Shown here: in pieces, positions 36,260 through 50,734 of the stretch
Position numbering within the stretch: position 1 is the first letter of the stretch
Layout: each line of letters opens with the position of its first letter
NCBI GenBank assembly: GCA_963281155.1
Contig: CAUJLY010000006.1
Location: 3,286,001 to 3,350,000 of the forward strand
DNA length: 64,000 bases
Source: Rhabditophanes sp. KR3021
Lineage: Eukaryota; Nematoda; Chromadorea; Rhabditida; Alloionematidae
Reading direction: 5' to 3'
The notes under the pieces: model-generated
What the model was told of the DNA's origin: nothing
What the model saw: the letters and a program-made list of their open reading frames with translations, nothing else
The model's database searches: none
Position numbers and translations under genes: made by a program

Positions 36260-39200
36260 CTAGTAATTGACAAAGTCGAGGAACATTGCCATTTGACGTT
36301 CGAAAAATTCATTATTAAGGACTGGACCTTCGCCACGAGTATCATCAATTAAAAAGTTGTTGTTGTTGGTGGACATATTATTGTTACCTGTCTTCATCAT
36401 AAAGCTGCTATCTTTGGATCCTTTGCTAGAAAAGATAGAGGGAACCTCTTCGGGTGTTTTGTAGGTGCTGTACATTAAGTTTTTCCAAGCTTGGGAAGAT
36501 GGGTTTGAGGCTGGACATGGCTCGTTGAAGGCCATGTGAGCCAAACTTGCTGAAGATTTGTTGTCAGAAGTAAAGAGGTTCTGAAATTGGGCTGTAGTGC
36601 TTTCGTAGAGAAGACTTGTGTCGAATCCACTAGAATTGTAATTGTACTTTATTTCTTCAGACGCTTTTTCTAGTGGCCAAGATGGTGGTGGTCTTGAGTC
36701 ATTCTTAAAAACTAAATCGCCAATATTTGAATGAATAGAGTCTTGATCGCTGCTAAATGGACTAGATTGATTTACTTGCGTTTGTTGTTGCTGAATATGG
36801 ATAGCACCACTATTTCCTTGTTGTTGGGTTTGCCCAGTAGTAGAAATTTCTTGGATCTTATTTTCACTAAAATAAGCATTTCCATTAGCATTTGGATGAA
36901 TAAAGAGACATCTATCTCCATAAGGGCAGATTCCTCCGTTAGTGTAACGATCGCACAACTTTGTTCTGTACTTGTTGTTGTACCTTTGATTTGCCTTGAT
37001 TGGTCTCAACTCAGTCTCACCATGAGCGAAACGGCAATTCTCCCCAAAGGAACAATTCTTATTTTCAAGCCAAGCTTGACACATTACTGTTTTGTATGAT
37101 TCTGACTTGACAGCTTTTGTTGCAGTCACCAATTGTTGTTGATTAAGAGGCTTTTTAGGAGCTTCCAAAATGGTTGTTGTTGTTTCAATTGATTGGTACC
37201 CGTTGGCGATTTTCTTTTGGGCTCTAAAAAATAAAGATACTTATATAATTATCCACAAACATCATCTATTATATTTTATCTATTTAGTTGATCAGTTTGC
37301 GTACCTTAAATCTGGATTTAAATAATCAGCCAATTTGGAGCCAGTGTGTTGGATATTGCCATTAAAATTACAATTAGCATTAAGAATAACCATATTATTT
37401 TGGGTGCCAGTAGTTTGAATTGTTTGTCTACAAATAATAAATAAATTTATTTATTTTTTAAATACCTTTCTCCGTAGAATGATTCTTGGACGATTGGAAG
37501 ACATTTGTTTGCTTCAGTTTCATAAGGAATTGGGGAGACTCCCTGTAGGGAATCCAATTCGAATCCATTCGATGAAGACAAATTTTGACCATCGATGTTG
37601 TGACTGTGATTAGAGGCAAAAAAGCCCGAATCGTTGCTCCCAGAACCTGAACTCAGAGAAGATTGTGGACGATTTGGAAAAATACTAGTTGATGGTGGAC
37701 TAAATTTGGGTTTTAATAACCTATCGAGAATCAAATTTACCTAATAAACTCTTGTTCTTGCGTAAAGAACATGGTTGGTTTAGTTATATGTAGAATGGTG
37801 GCGGTTGTTTTGAAGCAAAAATAAATTTGAATCGAAGATTTTAGTAAAAAAGAACTGTTGAATAGAAATACAGGTAAATGGAACCCAAATTTCTGCTGAA
37901 ATGAAATGAAAATAAGTTGCAATTAATGGTAAGGTTTTTGGAACGCACAGACGAATTTAGAATTGGAAAAATACAATCGTTTAGGCAAGATTGGAAAATG
38001 TTGTGGTCGTTGACGATAGATGATGAAAAAGAAATAAAATTAAGACTGTTCGGGAGAAATAACGTATGAATGATGGTGAAGTTTTTGATGGTACAATACA
38101 GTGAACAGGATGAAATAAAGAAAAGAAAGAGAAACCATTAAGAATGATATTGTGAATAGATAATGAGAGAAATAATAATATATTATATTCCAATAAATAT
38201 CTCACTTCTTTGCTGATATCCCTTTATCCGTACTGGAAAACTGTTACTAGTTTATCCAGAAGTTTTTATCGTGGAAAAACGTAGAACAGTCAAAATGGTG
38301 ACTTCAACGTACTAAACTAAATGGGTGACATCTTTAATCGGAAAATTCATTTGTATCGAAAAATAATTTAAAAATCAGTAAATATAAATAGATATAGAGA
38401 CAATAAAGAGCAATAAAAGATGTCTTCGAATCTCACACCATAGGGGTGTCAAATTATTTAGTTATTATAATAAACATTTCAGAAGAACATTTGAAGCTCT
38501 TAAAAATACAATTAACACATATAGAAATTCATTACTAATTCATATGTAAGTTAAGAATCTACGTACGACATAAGCAATAATGTAACAAAAACTTATATTT
38601 ATATTGGTTTGGATAATAAAGAATCAAAAATAATAAACTATAATTATTTATTACCAATAAATAACAAAACAGTTTCTCGTTAAATTGAGTAGAGTAAATA
38701 AACAAAATATGAGGTTTCATAAACTGTGATTCTACATTAATACTTGTAGTATTATTAGTAGTTATAAATAGTAACCTCCAGCCCTATGGGAGACTCTTTC
38801 TCTTTATATTAAATTAAATTGATCAGCCTTATTTTTGGGTTAAAATAAACAATATGTATATAATTCATGAAATTTAAAATAAATGACAGTTGCAGAGTTT
38901 AGGTCTCGAAAGCACAGTAATATGATATATGTGTGCGTTATTTACACTATGAGCATTTGTTTGCTGATGGAGGTACTTTGCAATAAAAGAACCTTTTAAA
39001 ATAAGTTTGACAGAAGAGGACCCAAAAATACAGAACTGAACCAAAGCAATGTGCGCTCATACATACAAAACCACACACAATAACTATGCAAAAACTGGAT
39101 GCATAATGCTAAGGTGGTAATAAAAAAGGGGTTCGTTTTTGAAAGACTCATCAACATCAGCACTTTTTCGTTGGTTCTGAAAGCCGCCGGCTAATTTTCT

Positions 39201-42200
39201 ACGAGGCTAGTTATTTTGTTTGTTTGTATGATGGTGCTAGAGGCTAGTATGTATGTGCGTGTTGTTTGTGATTTGGAGAATCTATGTGTGAGGTTTAGCT
39301 AAAAAGAGAGTGGACATATTTTTGAAGGTGAGATCATCGGCTACCTCAAAGACAGTACATAGACTATATAGATATACAAATATATGTGCAAATCTGTGCT
39401 TACAAACCTCTGAGCACTTCTAAGAGAACTGTTTTGTCCTGCTCCATGTCTGAAACTACAAACACAGACAATCATTGGTCATTCCAAAGAAATGTCAAAA
39501 AATATGATGTATATATCTTTTGATTATAGTACAATAGTCTTGATCAAAAACACACACATACAAAAGAAAAGCGAAGGAGTCTAAAGACTTGATCTGCGAA
39601 ACTTCAATGCAGACTCAAAAATAAGAAAAACAAATAAAGTAAATATCAAAAAAAATCAAAAGCATTCATATTTATATACGATAACGGTTCAGCTTAGAGT
39701 TAGACCAGCAACTTATTAAATTAAAAACATTCAAATTGAATGTAAATGCATTTATAAATGTGAAGCCCGCTGCGCTTTTAATCACACAACACCTTGACTT
39801 ATTATTTTTCAACTTGAAAATAAACACATACAAACAAAACCACATACACACATGTTAATATATTTATGTGTCCATCAATTTCAGGTCTTCTAAAAATGAT
39901 AATGAGAGAAAATTGATTGTGCATATTATCACATAAGTTCCCTTAACAAAATGGTGCTTTTTGTTGTGTGATAGTAGTTATTGTTTTTAATTCAAAATGA
40001 CCATGGTCAAAGCTTACTAGTTACAGGGACTCCTGAACTAGTAATGCATTTAAAAAAAGAACAAAACCTACTCAGAGTAAGAATATGTATGTGCAAATTC
40101 TATCCTTTATATAATATACAAGAAACCTAGTCATACTGCTTTCCTAGCAATCTTTAGAACTTTCTAGATCAAAAAAATAAATGAACAAAAGTAAAAGACA
40201 TAAATATCAATAGAGGGCTTCTTTTTAGGATTGACTCATTTTTACTAACAAAAAAAGGAGTTAACAATGTGATGGCTAGCCTGTTGGTGTCAAATTTAAA
40301 TAGAAATAGTTACTTTTTCATGCGAACCTTAAATTATCATTTATCTTTAAAAAACCTTCAATTCAACTAGAATATATAGCCTTATTGTTGTTTGATGGAA
40401 CTTTTTAAACAAGAGAATGGGTCTTCTTATAGTAGATGTTATGAAATTCAAAATAAACAAGGAGCAAGAAATAGTAAACCTGGTCAAATATGAGATGGAT
40501 AAAGTTTTCTATTTTTAGCAACCCCAATGAATGGATTTTCTATTTTAGAAACAGTTGTGATCCAAAAAACAATAATGACTATAGATACAAACAAAGTATG
40601 AATAATTGAATATATCATATTATACTGGTAAATGATCAAACAGATATTTATTTAATTTGATAGTGTTTCTTTGTCTAGTAGTCATCAAATCTCCTTCTAA
40701 CAAAAAAGCACACCTTTATATTGTCTCCATTGGTTGTATGATTGGTATGATTGGTATGATTACAGCTGTTATCAAAAAAGTATTTTGTGATTTATAAACT
40801 TAAACACTCGAGAATAAAGGGTATATTAAATGAGTGAATGTGTATTTATGCTAATAAGATTTTTGTTATGTAAGACATATACCAGCAATTACTCATGTAT
40901 ATGACTTTCAAATTATAGAGAAAAATAGGGCTGAAGTTAGGAAATGAAGTATGGCGAGAAGCTGTAATGACGAATGCTAGGAAATAGAAGGCTCTCAAGA
41001 ATAATGAAGGGATTGGACATATGAAGTTGATGATAACAATATTAAATACAAATATTAAACTAATATTTTTGAACAAAAGTCTACAAAGATAACCATTTTT
41101 CGTTTTATTTCCATATCTTTAAAATAATTGTTCCTTATCAAAATAAGATTTTTTATTATCCATGTAAACAACCAATAAACAGATTGCCTTTAATTCGAAA
41201 GATAAACTGAAACTGATATTTAGATATAAATCCTAAAATTTATGAAGATGAAAGAGTCTGGTTCAATTATTTATAATGAGTCCATGTTTTTAAATTCACG
41301 ATAATGTCAAAATGCTCCCTAATAATAGGTTTATAAATCTTCAAACCCCTCATTCGTTTTCCTAATCACCAAGTTTAATCTAACTATTTTGAAAATTATT
41401 ATATACTTTTGAGGATAATAAATAAAAATAGTAATTTCATCCTGATTTGTTCAATAAATAAAAGTAAAAGACAAAACTTTTAAAAATGATCCGATCATAC
41501 GGATACAAATCCATTAATAAATTGCTCCAGTTTAACAAAAAAATGAGAAAAATACCACCACAATGGTATTTTAAGTTTATTAAATTGAGGAAAGAATAAA
41601 ACACTCAACTAAAAGACCAATCTAACTCATTTTTTCTATTTGAGTGAATGTATGTTATTACAAAAATGTATACATAAATATAAAAAAATAAAGCTTCTCA
41701 AATGTACAAATTACATTTAAAATAAGACACTACCAAAAAAGTACTAATTTGATGGATATAGCATTATTTGATGACGAGTACATCAAAGGAAATTAATAAG
41801 TTGTCAAGAAGAAAATATAATATCTATTTCATCTTTTAAAATAACTTATCTAAATTACGCCTTTTTAAAGCTTCTGTGTTAAAGTAATTTTAATTCGAGG
41901 AAATGGAACTAATAAAAGGTAATTTTGTTTGTTGTACTAAATAATAATTAAGTACATATGATGTAACTTCAACGCATTCTGCAATACATATATTCCGGGA
42001 AAGCTTTTAATGGTTCACTAATTATTCTTTAAATTATGAATATTTAATATATACACACGTGTGTATTCCAATATGAATTCAAAACTAAGACGATCAAGAA
42101 AAGTCAAAATTTAGTAAGAATACTTAATAATAACAATCATCTGATAATCAAAAGTGTCATTATTTCTTTTACCGAACCGTGTAAATTGCAAGCTCGGTTA

Positions 42201-42277
42201 ATTGTTAGATGTTAAAAAGAAATTCCATACCAACACCCTTCCTGACACTCAGAATTAGCATCAGCCGGAGCAAGCAT
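36260..42277 (-). CDS. TIS11-type tandem CCCH zinc-finger RNA-binding protein
   Basis: Core exons on the - strand are 37720-37466, 37427-37305 and 37223-36260. The last carries two C-x8-C-x5-C-x3-H fingers, each after a YKT/YRTK lead: YKTVMCQAWLENKNC...H and YRTKLCDRYTNGGIC...H, about 18 residues apart as in TTP/TIS11 and nematode POS-1/MEX/OMA proteins. Such proteins bind AU-rich 3' UTR elements and control mRNA stability or translation. The rest is Gln/Asn/Ser-rich. Three 5' options keep phase: a first exon at 42277-42231 (MLAPADANSECQEGC), with or without a 42-nt cassette exon at 39449-39408 (HGAGQNSSLRSAQ; including it needs an earlier donor in the first exon), or a start at 37772 (MFFTQEQEFI) joined by a 20-nt intron. 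Full length is about 457-462 residues. The fingers are certain; the 5' structure is not. Confidence 0.8.
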
Positions 42278-45200
42278 TCTTTTTGGACTGATTTTTAATA
42301 GTGAAAATTGTACATACAAATTGATCATTTTCGTTGAGAATACAAAAGTTGATTAGATGTAATGGTTTAACAAACAAAAAATGTGCTTCTTATCAGGACC
42401 GTCCAATGCTACTAGATAAAAAGTTATTAAAATCTACAAACTAAAATGACTAAGTTAAATTGTTTTATAAACAAAGCTTAATAAGAAGTGATGGTAAAAA
42501 ATAGGTATTCCTAAGAAATGTAATGTGAATTGAAACAGGGGTATGTGTTTACTTGTATAATTTTAACATGATTAATAAAAATTGCAAAAAGTGATATTAG
42601 TTATGATATGGTAGTATGTGGACATATTTCAAATAACAAATAAACTTTTTCTAACATTTTTATGCTTTTAGTGAAAATTCTCTCCCAAATGTCATAAAGA
42701 ATCATCTCACATTAAGTGAAATTTAAAAAGAATAATAATTGTTAATGTATTTTTTAAATATCATTTCCTCCCAACATCTAAATTTATAATTTTTACCTTA
42801 CTTTTAAACCATCAATCCCTAATACAGTTAAGGAAACATTGTGACGCTTGTAAATAAGCAGAATTTTTTAATAAATAATCAAAATTGCACATAAATAGAT
42901 TTTGGCTATCTCAATAAAATTAAAAATGCGCTTTTTCTGATAATAAGTACAAAAACAAACGCATCAAGAATTATTAAAAGACATAATGTTTGTTGGTTAG
43001 TATGTTCAAAACTTTTTGAAGAAATAAATTGATTTTGAGAGTACATTTTATATCTTAATAAAATATATTTGCAGACAATTTAGTTAATAAGGCCAAAGAA
43101 TTTTAATTGTTGGTTTTAAGAAATGGAAAATTATGTTTTGGAGTGGGCACTAATATATAATTAATAAGCATATCTTTCTACAAATATACATTTATTGTGG
43201 GTCATTGGTTAATATTAATTGGAAATAATAGTTGGTACAAAAGAAGAATTGTAAAATAATTTAAACTTAAAAAATGAACTATATCCTCTTGGTAAGTGAA
43301 TATGTAGCTCTTTCCTCTACTAGAATGCGAACATATTACGCAGGAAAAACTTTAATAAACAGTAGTATATAAATACATTCTCAATTTATGAGGCATTAGG
43401 AGTCGGGATGTATATATAGACGAAGAAAAAGGGATGATGATTATATTTGTTCAAATCGTAACAACTTCTGCCTCCGTAAAATAGAAGTTATTTAAGTTAA
43501 AAGATGTTTTGTGAAAGCGTATATAATTCATCATGGCGCAGGAATTGACAAAATGAGAATTAAAAAAGAGAATTTATTCTAGCTCTTTTTTAGTCGTGGT
43601 TTATTATTGTGAAGTATGATTCTTAATTCCAAATATTTTTGTTTGTTGAAAAAGGTGAACGTAATGGGGAATTTACATAGTAGTAACATAATAAAAATAA
43701 TGCTAATAATAAATAAAAATAATAACAATTTTGTATTTTTCGGTAATGTTATTAATAATAAAACTACTTTCACTTCGTTCAATCATCAAAATAAAATTTA
43801 ACTCTTGGTGGACTGGGTCTGAGCAGGTATTGTCTTAATAATGATAGAAAAATGATGTGGATATACCCATAAAACTTGTGATTTCAACAATGAACTTATC
43901 TCTCTTCAAAGCTTCAATAACAACTAGTAGAGACATTTTTTGCAATCAGCTGAAGTAAAATATATCTCTATCTAGCCGAATAATATATTATGTGTATTTT
44001 TTTCAATGAAAATAAATTTTCTACACATAACGAAATATAATTAAAATTGAGTTAAATAAGACAAAAAATTCGTCATTTACAAATAAAGGCAGGAGAGAGT
44101 AATTGTCGTCCAGGATGGGATGAATGGATGTATTTATATATTATTTGTTATGGAATTTGCAACGGAAATATACAATGATTGTTATTTGTTTTTGAATGTA
44201 TACTAAGTGTTGCTTAATTAAATGAAATTTTTGTGTACATATCAAAAGATGGTAAGAAATTACGACTTTGTATTATTTAGTGTACAGTCTGCTTATTAGT
44301 CTAAGATTGATAATAACATTAATTACAATTATATCAAAGCGGAATGTGTCTATAATAAGAATATGTAGAAGAGAGAGGTTTCATATCAACATTTTTATGT
44401 TAAAACGATGCTTCAGAGAGCTATTAACATTTTTGGAAAATATTCATTTGAAAGGCCTTCAAAACTTCATTCCACTTATAATTTGAGTAAAAGCAAAAAA
44501 ATAATCAAATGATCCAGGAGGCAACTTGTATAGGAATCAATAAAAGCACCTAAATGAAGTTAAGGATAAAATACTGCACCATTGATGGGGATGCGTTATG
44601 CTGAATAGGTTGAACATTAATATTTTAAAAAGATCAAAAGGAAGTAAAATATATGTGAATGAATATTGGAAAATATATGTGTGTGCAGATGTTCTGATCC
44701 CAAACTGAAATTTTTAATCGACACATTCATGGATAAATGATCACAACAAAACTAGAATTTTATTATCGGACACATTCAATTTTGTTGATGAATGTTTCGG
44801 ACAATGGAATTTTAAATTGTTACAATAAAGAAGATACATCTGTGTACGTAGATGTTAGTTTTGGATAAAGGCATAAAAATATTTTAAAATGAAACAACCT
44901 GCAGCCACTTTTATACAAGGATTTGTCTGCAATCTGACGGATATATCGTGTATTGTATGGTTGTTGTATGTGGATGTAGATGGATATATCTGCGTATGTG
45001 TATGTACATTGTTTGTTTATATTTTTTGCAAGTGATTAAGATACCTTTTAATGATTGTCTTAAAAAAGATTGATAAACATATGTATATTGTATTGTACAC
45101 ACAAATAAAAATTTAATGCTAAAAAGAAGCTTAATTATAAGTAATAAAAAAGACTGGTCATTGCCAAAGGACCTTGGGAAGAAAGGGAAAGAAATTTTCA

Positions 45201-48200
45201 CATGATTAGGATACAGGTATATAAATACATATCATACTATCTAAATTGTTTTCCTAGTTATTCATAAATAGTTATCTTTATCCGCAAAGATGACAAGCTT
45301 GACAAGTTTTAAATTAGTGGATGGATGAATATCTAAATTACTCACCCTTAGACGTAATCAAGAAAAAAGAAGTTTTAGCCAATGGATTTTTGTTGAATAA
45401 CAAAAGAAGTGCATTGCAAAATCATAAAAATTATTGTATAATAAAGACGTCTTGTTCCTATTTTAAATTACAAGTTTATTAACAGGCCTAGTTACCAAAA
45501 AATTGACATATGCATTCCCAAAATATAGAAGATGATCAGTCCATCTTCTTTTTGAATTGTCGTTGAGTATTTTTTGACTAAAATAACGTATATGTTAATA
45601 ATGTCTTTCTACCAAAACATGTATATTGTCAAATATTTAGAACAAAATAGTAATATAATAATTTTAAAATAATATAACAATAATTTTGGCAAGAATAGCA
45701 CTTTCCTTGACAATAACTTCAATTACTACTACACTACCTATTTTCTTTCATTTGCAAAAAATTAGGATAGCGAAAACTACCCAAACCTTCGTATGATCAA
45801 AAATTTAATTTATGATATGGCAACAACAAAATGTTAAAAGCGATGGTTATTTTAATTAGAAAAGGCATGCAGATACTATACTTCTTACAAAAAAAATACA
45901 TAAAAAGAAGCGATGATACTTACTTATAAATATAATTTGACACATATTTGTTTAAAAAAAGTATAAACAGGGCTGTGTTCGCAATTTCTAATATTAACAT
46001 TACAAATTGCCTAACATTAAAGCGTTAATGTTACCGGGAATAGGTAAACGAAAAGGGAAGATAGGTTTTGAAGTGTATTTATTAATATGAATATATTATT
46101 TATTTATTTTGTGCGCATATGAATAAATTACGATTTTAGAACAGACAGAGTGAAGGGGTAAAAAAGTAAGTAAATTATTCTAGAATTGCCAAGAAAAATG
46201 CGTTCCTTTTCAGTTGGCGCAAGGAATATATACCGACATATCCAATAGATACTGATGTACACGAAATGCACCGTTTTTGGTGATCAAAAAAAACTCTGGG
46301 GTGTGTTCCATTTAATTTTTTGCTCAATAAAGTATCACTCTATATAAATAATAGTTTCAATAAATGAAGACAAACAAATATCAGGGGTAAAAGTAAGTCA
46401 TAATCTTAAATATCTCTAAACATATTATATTCATATTAAAACACAACCTCCAAACCGATCAAGATTGTTTGAACAGGAAGAATGAAAGAAAGGGACGTTA
46501 CAAATATCGAAAACATGAAGTAGAAAGAGAAAGTAGGGCATATATGAATATACCAGTAGTGATAGATAATCAAATAATTTTTTGAGATACCTCTTTTTCA
46601 CATTTAATTTTCAAAAATATAAAAATGCGTACCGGTGGTAATTAAATATAATATGGTCAGCATTTTAATAATAAATAAGTTTAAAAAAGTTGCAATCTAA
46701 AAATGAAATAAATATATTTTTAATGAATAAAATTTATCGGAATAACAAAGAGGGATGAATTAATTATATCTAGATATTGGTATCTACGTTTTTTTATTCC
46801 TAGAAATTAATATACAAAAAGTACATTCAAAAGTTGTGAGTGTCGTGACATTTAATAATGAATTTTGTTTGTAAAATACCCTAGTATTTACGTAATAAAA
46901 ATAACATTATGACTAAAAAATATATGGATATGGGACATGATGTAGAGAACAGTTAAATAAAAAAATTTAATTTTACTACAAATTTCATATTTTTAAATTG
47001 ACACACATGATTATATGTAATATCCCTATATTTCAAAGCTTCCAAAATCTTTTTTAAGCCTTTCATGATTTCGAGGAGGCGATAAATGTATTGTACCAAT
47101 TTTATGCACGCAAATTAAAGTTCGCAGTTCCGGCCTTAATAAAAGGTTTTATATTATGAGGAAGTATGTTGCATCATCATCTCCTCGATAGTTGCTGCTT
47201 AATACAAAGTTGTTGAAGATCGAATTAAGGATTTACGGATGTTATGTCAATTTGGATGCCTTTATATGAATTTACTTGTATTTAGAATTAAAAGTAGAAA
47301 TACAGGGTTTCTATGAAACTTTAGTATTGTTTGAATACATGAAATATATTAATGCTAAAATAGATTGATCAAATAATTGTAAGAGTCCTCCAATCTCTAG
47401 TAATAAAACTTCTGCCGAAAGTTATTATATGAAAATAATAGTCAGTCGTCGGGTACCTTTATATGAATAAAAGTGAACAAATTTGATAAAAAAATTATAT
47501 GAATGGTAATTTTGAAAGCTACTACCACTTGTTATACCATATAATTATAAATACCTGAAAATCAGGCTGCATTATTTATTTTAAACAAACAATAAGGAAA
47601 ATAAAATCTTAATCAAAGTTTAGGAAGAGAGGGGCGTTATCGGATGGCTCCATCTCGCTCGATTCTACTACCAGTAAGGAAAAGGCAATCAAAAATAGAT
47701 TTCTTTTTGATTCAAAATTTTCTTGTTCATTGAGATGCCTGTAGATATAGATAGATATGTCTACAACCATCACATCAACAATCATGTATACTTTTCTAAT
47801 TAATAATTATAATCAGACAAAAGCATATTATAATGCATGTAAATATGTACAATTATATATGTATTTTAACAACTGCTACTACCAAGACTTTTCCAGAGAT
47901 GTTCATAAGTGAACACTAAACCATACACGGAAGCAATTACCTTGTTTGAAGGCAAAAGACTTGATTTTGGTATGGTGAAAGAAGATGTTCAAATTTTGAA
48001 AAGTGAAAACACAAGACAACAATGACTGAAATTGAGCAAAAGTGGTAGTAGGTATATTTTTGTTTAATTAAATATGCATGGGCATGTAGTATGTGTAGTT
48101 ATGGAGAGATTGGTATATATTTTTACATAATACACATGAAGATGAAGGATGAAGGGTGCGTTTGAAGAGACTTGATGTGTTGCGCATACAAAACAGCTTT

Positions 48201-49989
48201 TGGGGTGTAATTGTTTAGAACGGGACGAGTATATGGTTTTACATATTATTGATGATCATCATGGAACAACACGTTCTCCGTAATTAAGGGAGATATCTTT
48301 GAAACTATTACTTTTTGAAACTTTATTTCGACAAATAAACAATATAAGTACTTCTTTAAGTTACTTTCGCATCAATTCATATATGAGTACAATTAAACTT
48401 GCATTAAATAAAAAGGTATAATACAAAATTAAGTATAATTTTTCTATTATCAATGAATTCTTTTAAAAGCCTGCTTTATTGAATAATAAGGCAATTTAGG
48501 AAATAGAGTTTATTGCGTATGAGGTTGTTATTAAAAGTGTGTATTATTTTTGTCAATACACACATACTTTAAACTATTATTATAGAATTTCAAATTGTAA
48601 AGATATGCGTGAATGGTGAAAAACTAATTGTATAACAACAGAAATGCCTTTGCTTCGAAATTATACTTTAAGTATTTTTGTTGTCGTATCTTCTTTTCCT
48701 TTCAGTAAATACAAGATGCAGGTGTTTTTTTGATAAATATATTGTTGTTAAAGATATCGCTTTTGAGAGAAACAGGAAATGATCAAGATTTGTGTCATTT
48801 TAAAGAAGCAATCAAAATGGTAAAATTCAAAAAATTTCAGCATCTTAATTAGGCAAGGAGTAATAAATCAAACTCATGTATCTTTGCCCCATCTCCATAA
48901 AATTAATAAAACAACACCTTTTCCCCTTATTTTAATTCTCAAACGTTATAAAACTACAAGTTATTACATCACCATTAAACATTTCGCCAATCTCTTCCTG
49001 ATAAGTCGTTTAGACACGAACATATGCTTTAATAAATTATTAAATCAGAACCTTTTTTAGATTATCTCAAAAACATGTTCCATAATAAATGTCTGCAATA
49101 ACAGTATTTTTCAAGTGTAAGAATTATGTTTAGATTCGTGGGTACGGGGAAACAAAATTTCCCTTCCAATGTTTATTTCCACTCTTCTAGAAATGTCCGT
49201 AAAAACATCTAAAATAAAGTAGTAGTTTTTGTTTTTACGATAATATGTCCATTGAATTAGCCACAAAAAGCAATTTTGGCAGGCATGATTTGTTTTGAAA
49301 GAGAATTTAAAAAATGAACTGTTTGTAAGGTATTTGAATGTGTTCCTAAAATAAGTAATCCCTTTTTGTCATTTAAATCCTGGATTAGTCACATTTTACC
49401 TATAAAAGGTTATATGAAGGTGGTAAATGTGATTTATATAAAGCTTAATGGTTTTTCAAGTCTCTTTCTTTACCTTTTGCTCGTTTGTAAAGAGTTCTAA
49501 TCAGAGTGTTGAAAATGATTGTTTAGAAAAGTCGTTAAGTTTTATCTTATCCAGCATATTTAAGTCTCATTTCAACAAACCAATTCATACATATATTCAG
49601 ACAATTCTCATTTTTCAATACCCAAAATTGGAAGGAAACGGAAATTTATTATTACTCTCAGAAAAAAATATTTTGTTTCATTTTAAACTTTTGGCAATGG
49701 ATAAGGCATATTTTTGTTGAATATACAATTTGGTATGTGTGGTAAAGATTTCCGTTTATTGTCATGTAAAAGTAGGATAGTTTGATGTATCCTATAGTGC
49801 TTTAAATAGGCATATATGTGCCAGTAATATATCAATTTTAAAATGTTTCAAATTCCTAATTGTCAGGTATATTAACCTTTTATGGCATCTTTATAGGTTG
49901 GTTAAATCTATATAAAAGGCATTGAATTTTGACATTATCCACATTGAGGTATTACTTTTATCACAAACTACTTGCAATCTAGTTTATCC
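42278..49989. other. Long non-coding interval between divergent CCCH and KCTD genes
   Basis: No gene is supported. Short open frames (43579-43801 on both strands, 44268-44486, 44911-45201, 49448-49720) lack domains. A less AT-rich island at about 47040-47230 contains tttcgaggaggcgat and atctcctcgatag, imperfectly complementary over about 9 bases but more than 100 bases apart. The interval may hold regulatory DNA or further upstream exons. Confidence 0.35.
49909..49919 (+). promoter_or_regulatory. TATA-box-like element of the KCTD gene
   Basis: TATATAAAAGG lies about 70-80 bases before the start codon at 49990, at a distance suitable for a core promoter. It is a sequence match only. Confidence 0.4.
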
Positions 49990-50734
49990 ATGGCCAGGGC
50001 TGCTCGTCACGTTGATGATATCATCAATGTTAATGTTGGAGGCAAGAAATACACGGTCCGTTTAGTTATAGACATTTCTATCTTTGATTTTTTAATCTTT
50101 GTCTGTTTATGATTAGTTTATTTGTTTTCAGGTGAGAAGAAATGATTTGTGTGCTGATCCAAGAAGTAAACTAACCGAATGGTTTAAACCAGGGTCTTCT
50201 AAACCGATTGGAACTGACAAGGGTGGAAATTTTTACCTTGATCGTGATCCAAAATCATTCAGACATATTTTGTGTTATTTGCGTCTTAAAAAGGAGAAGT
50301 TTGTTCCATCTTTGGCATTGCCATCCAAACCTGATGATCTAGCTAAGTTAGTTGGAGAATGCGAAGCTTTGAACTTAGTTGAGTTAAAAGAATTGGCTCT
50401 TGAAATGCTTCAAAAGTATCAAAGAACCGAAGAGCAACATTTCGTTACTTCATATGTGCAAGTTGCCCTACGAGATTACGAATCTTGGCAATTTGAAAAA
50501 GAACAGGTAAGACTTTTATTTATACTTCCTGTTTTCACAATAGCAAAACACACTCAAAATACACTTCTTTTTTCAAAAATAACAATATTTATTATCCATA
50601 CTACCTTCTTTCCATTTGACAACAAAATGTTATTATTTACTTTTTAGAATGGTGTGTCAACTAAGCCATCAAAGAAAAATACTGATGAAAGTTATCAAGC
50701 CCCTTCAACTTATGACGAATGGGATAATATGTAA
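49990..50734 (+). CDS. KCTD-type BTB/T1 domain protein
   Basis: Exons are 49990-50055, 50132-50506 and 50648-50734, 175 residues. The start is MARAARHVDDIINVNVGGKK. The T1/BTB fold spans about residues 10-110: the VNVGGKKYTVRRNDL opening is split by the first intron, then SKLTEWFKPG, FYLDRDPKSFRHILCYLR and GECEALNLVELKE, all typical of KCTD proteins. The C-terminal 65 residues are short and end in YDEWDNM. Known family role: oligomeric adaptors, many acting with Cullin-3 or with G-protein beta-gamma. Which subfamily this is cannot be told here. No ion-channel membrane segments follow, so it is not a Kv channel. Confidence 0.9.

Noticed and set aside
40735..40766. Short tandem gattggtat copies as a regulatory array
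   Set aside because: Only two to three 9-base copies; too short to support a function.
44911..45201. 96-codon open frame on the - strand
   Set aside because: Tyr/His/Thr-rich sequence from simple repeats; no splice or domain support.
47040..47230. Less AT-rich island as a microRNA hairpin or exon
   Set aside because: The complementary blocks are short and more than 100 bases apart, and no clear open exon with splice ends was found.
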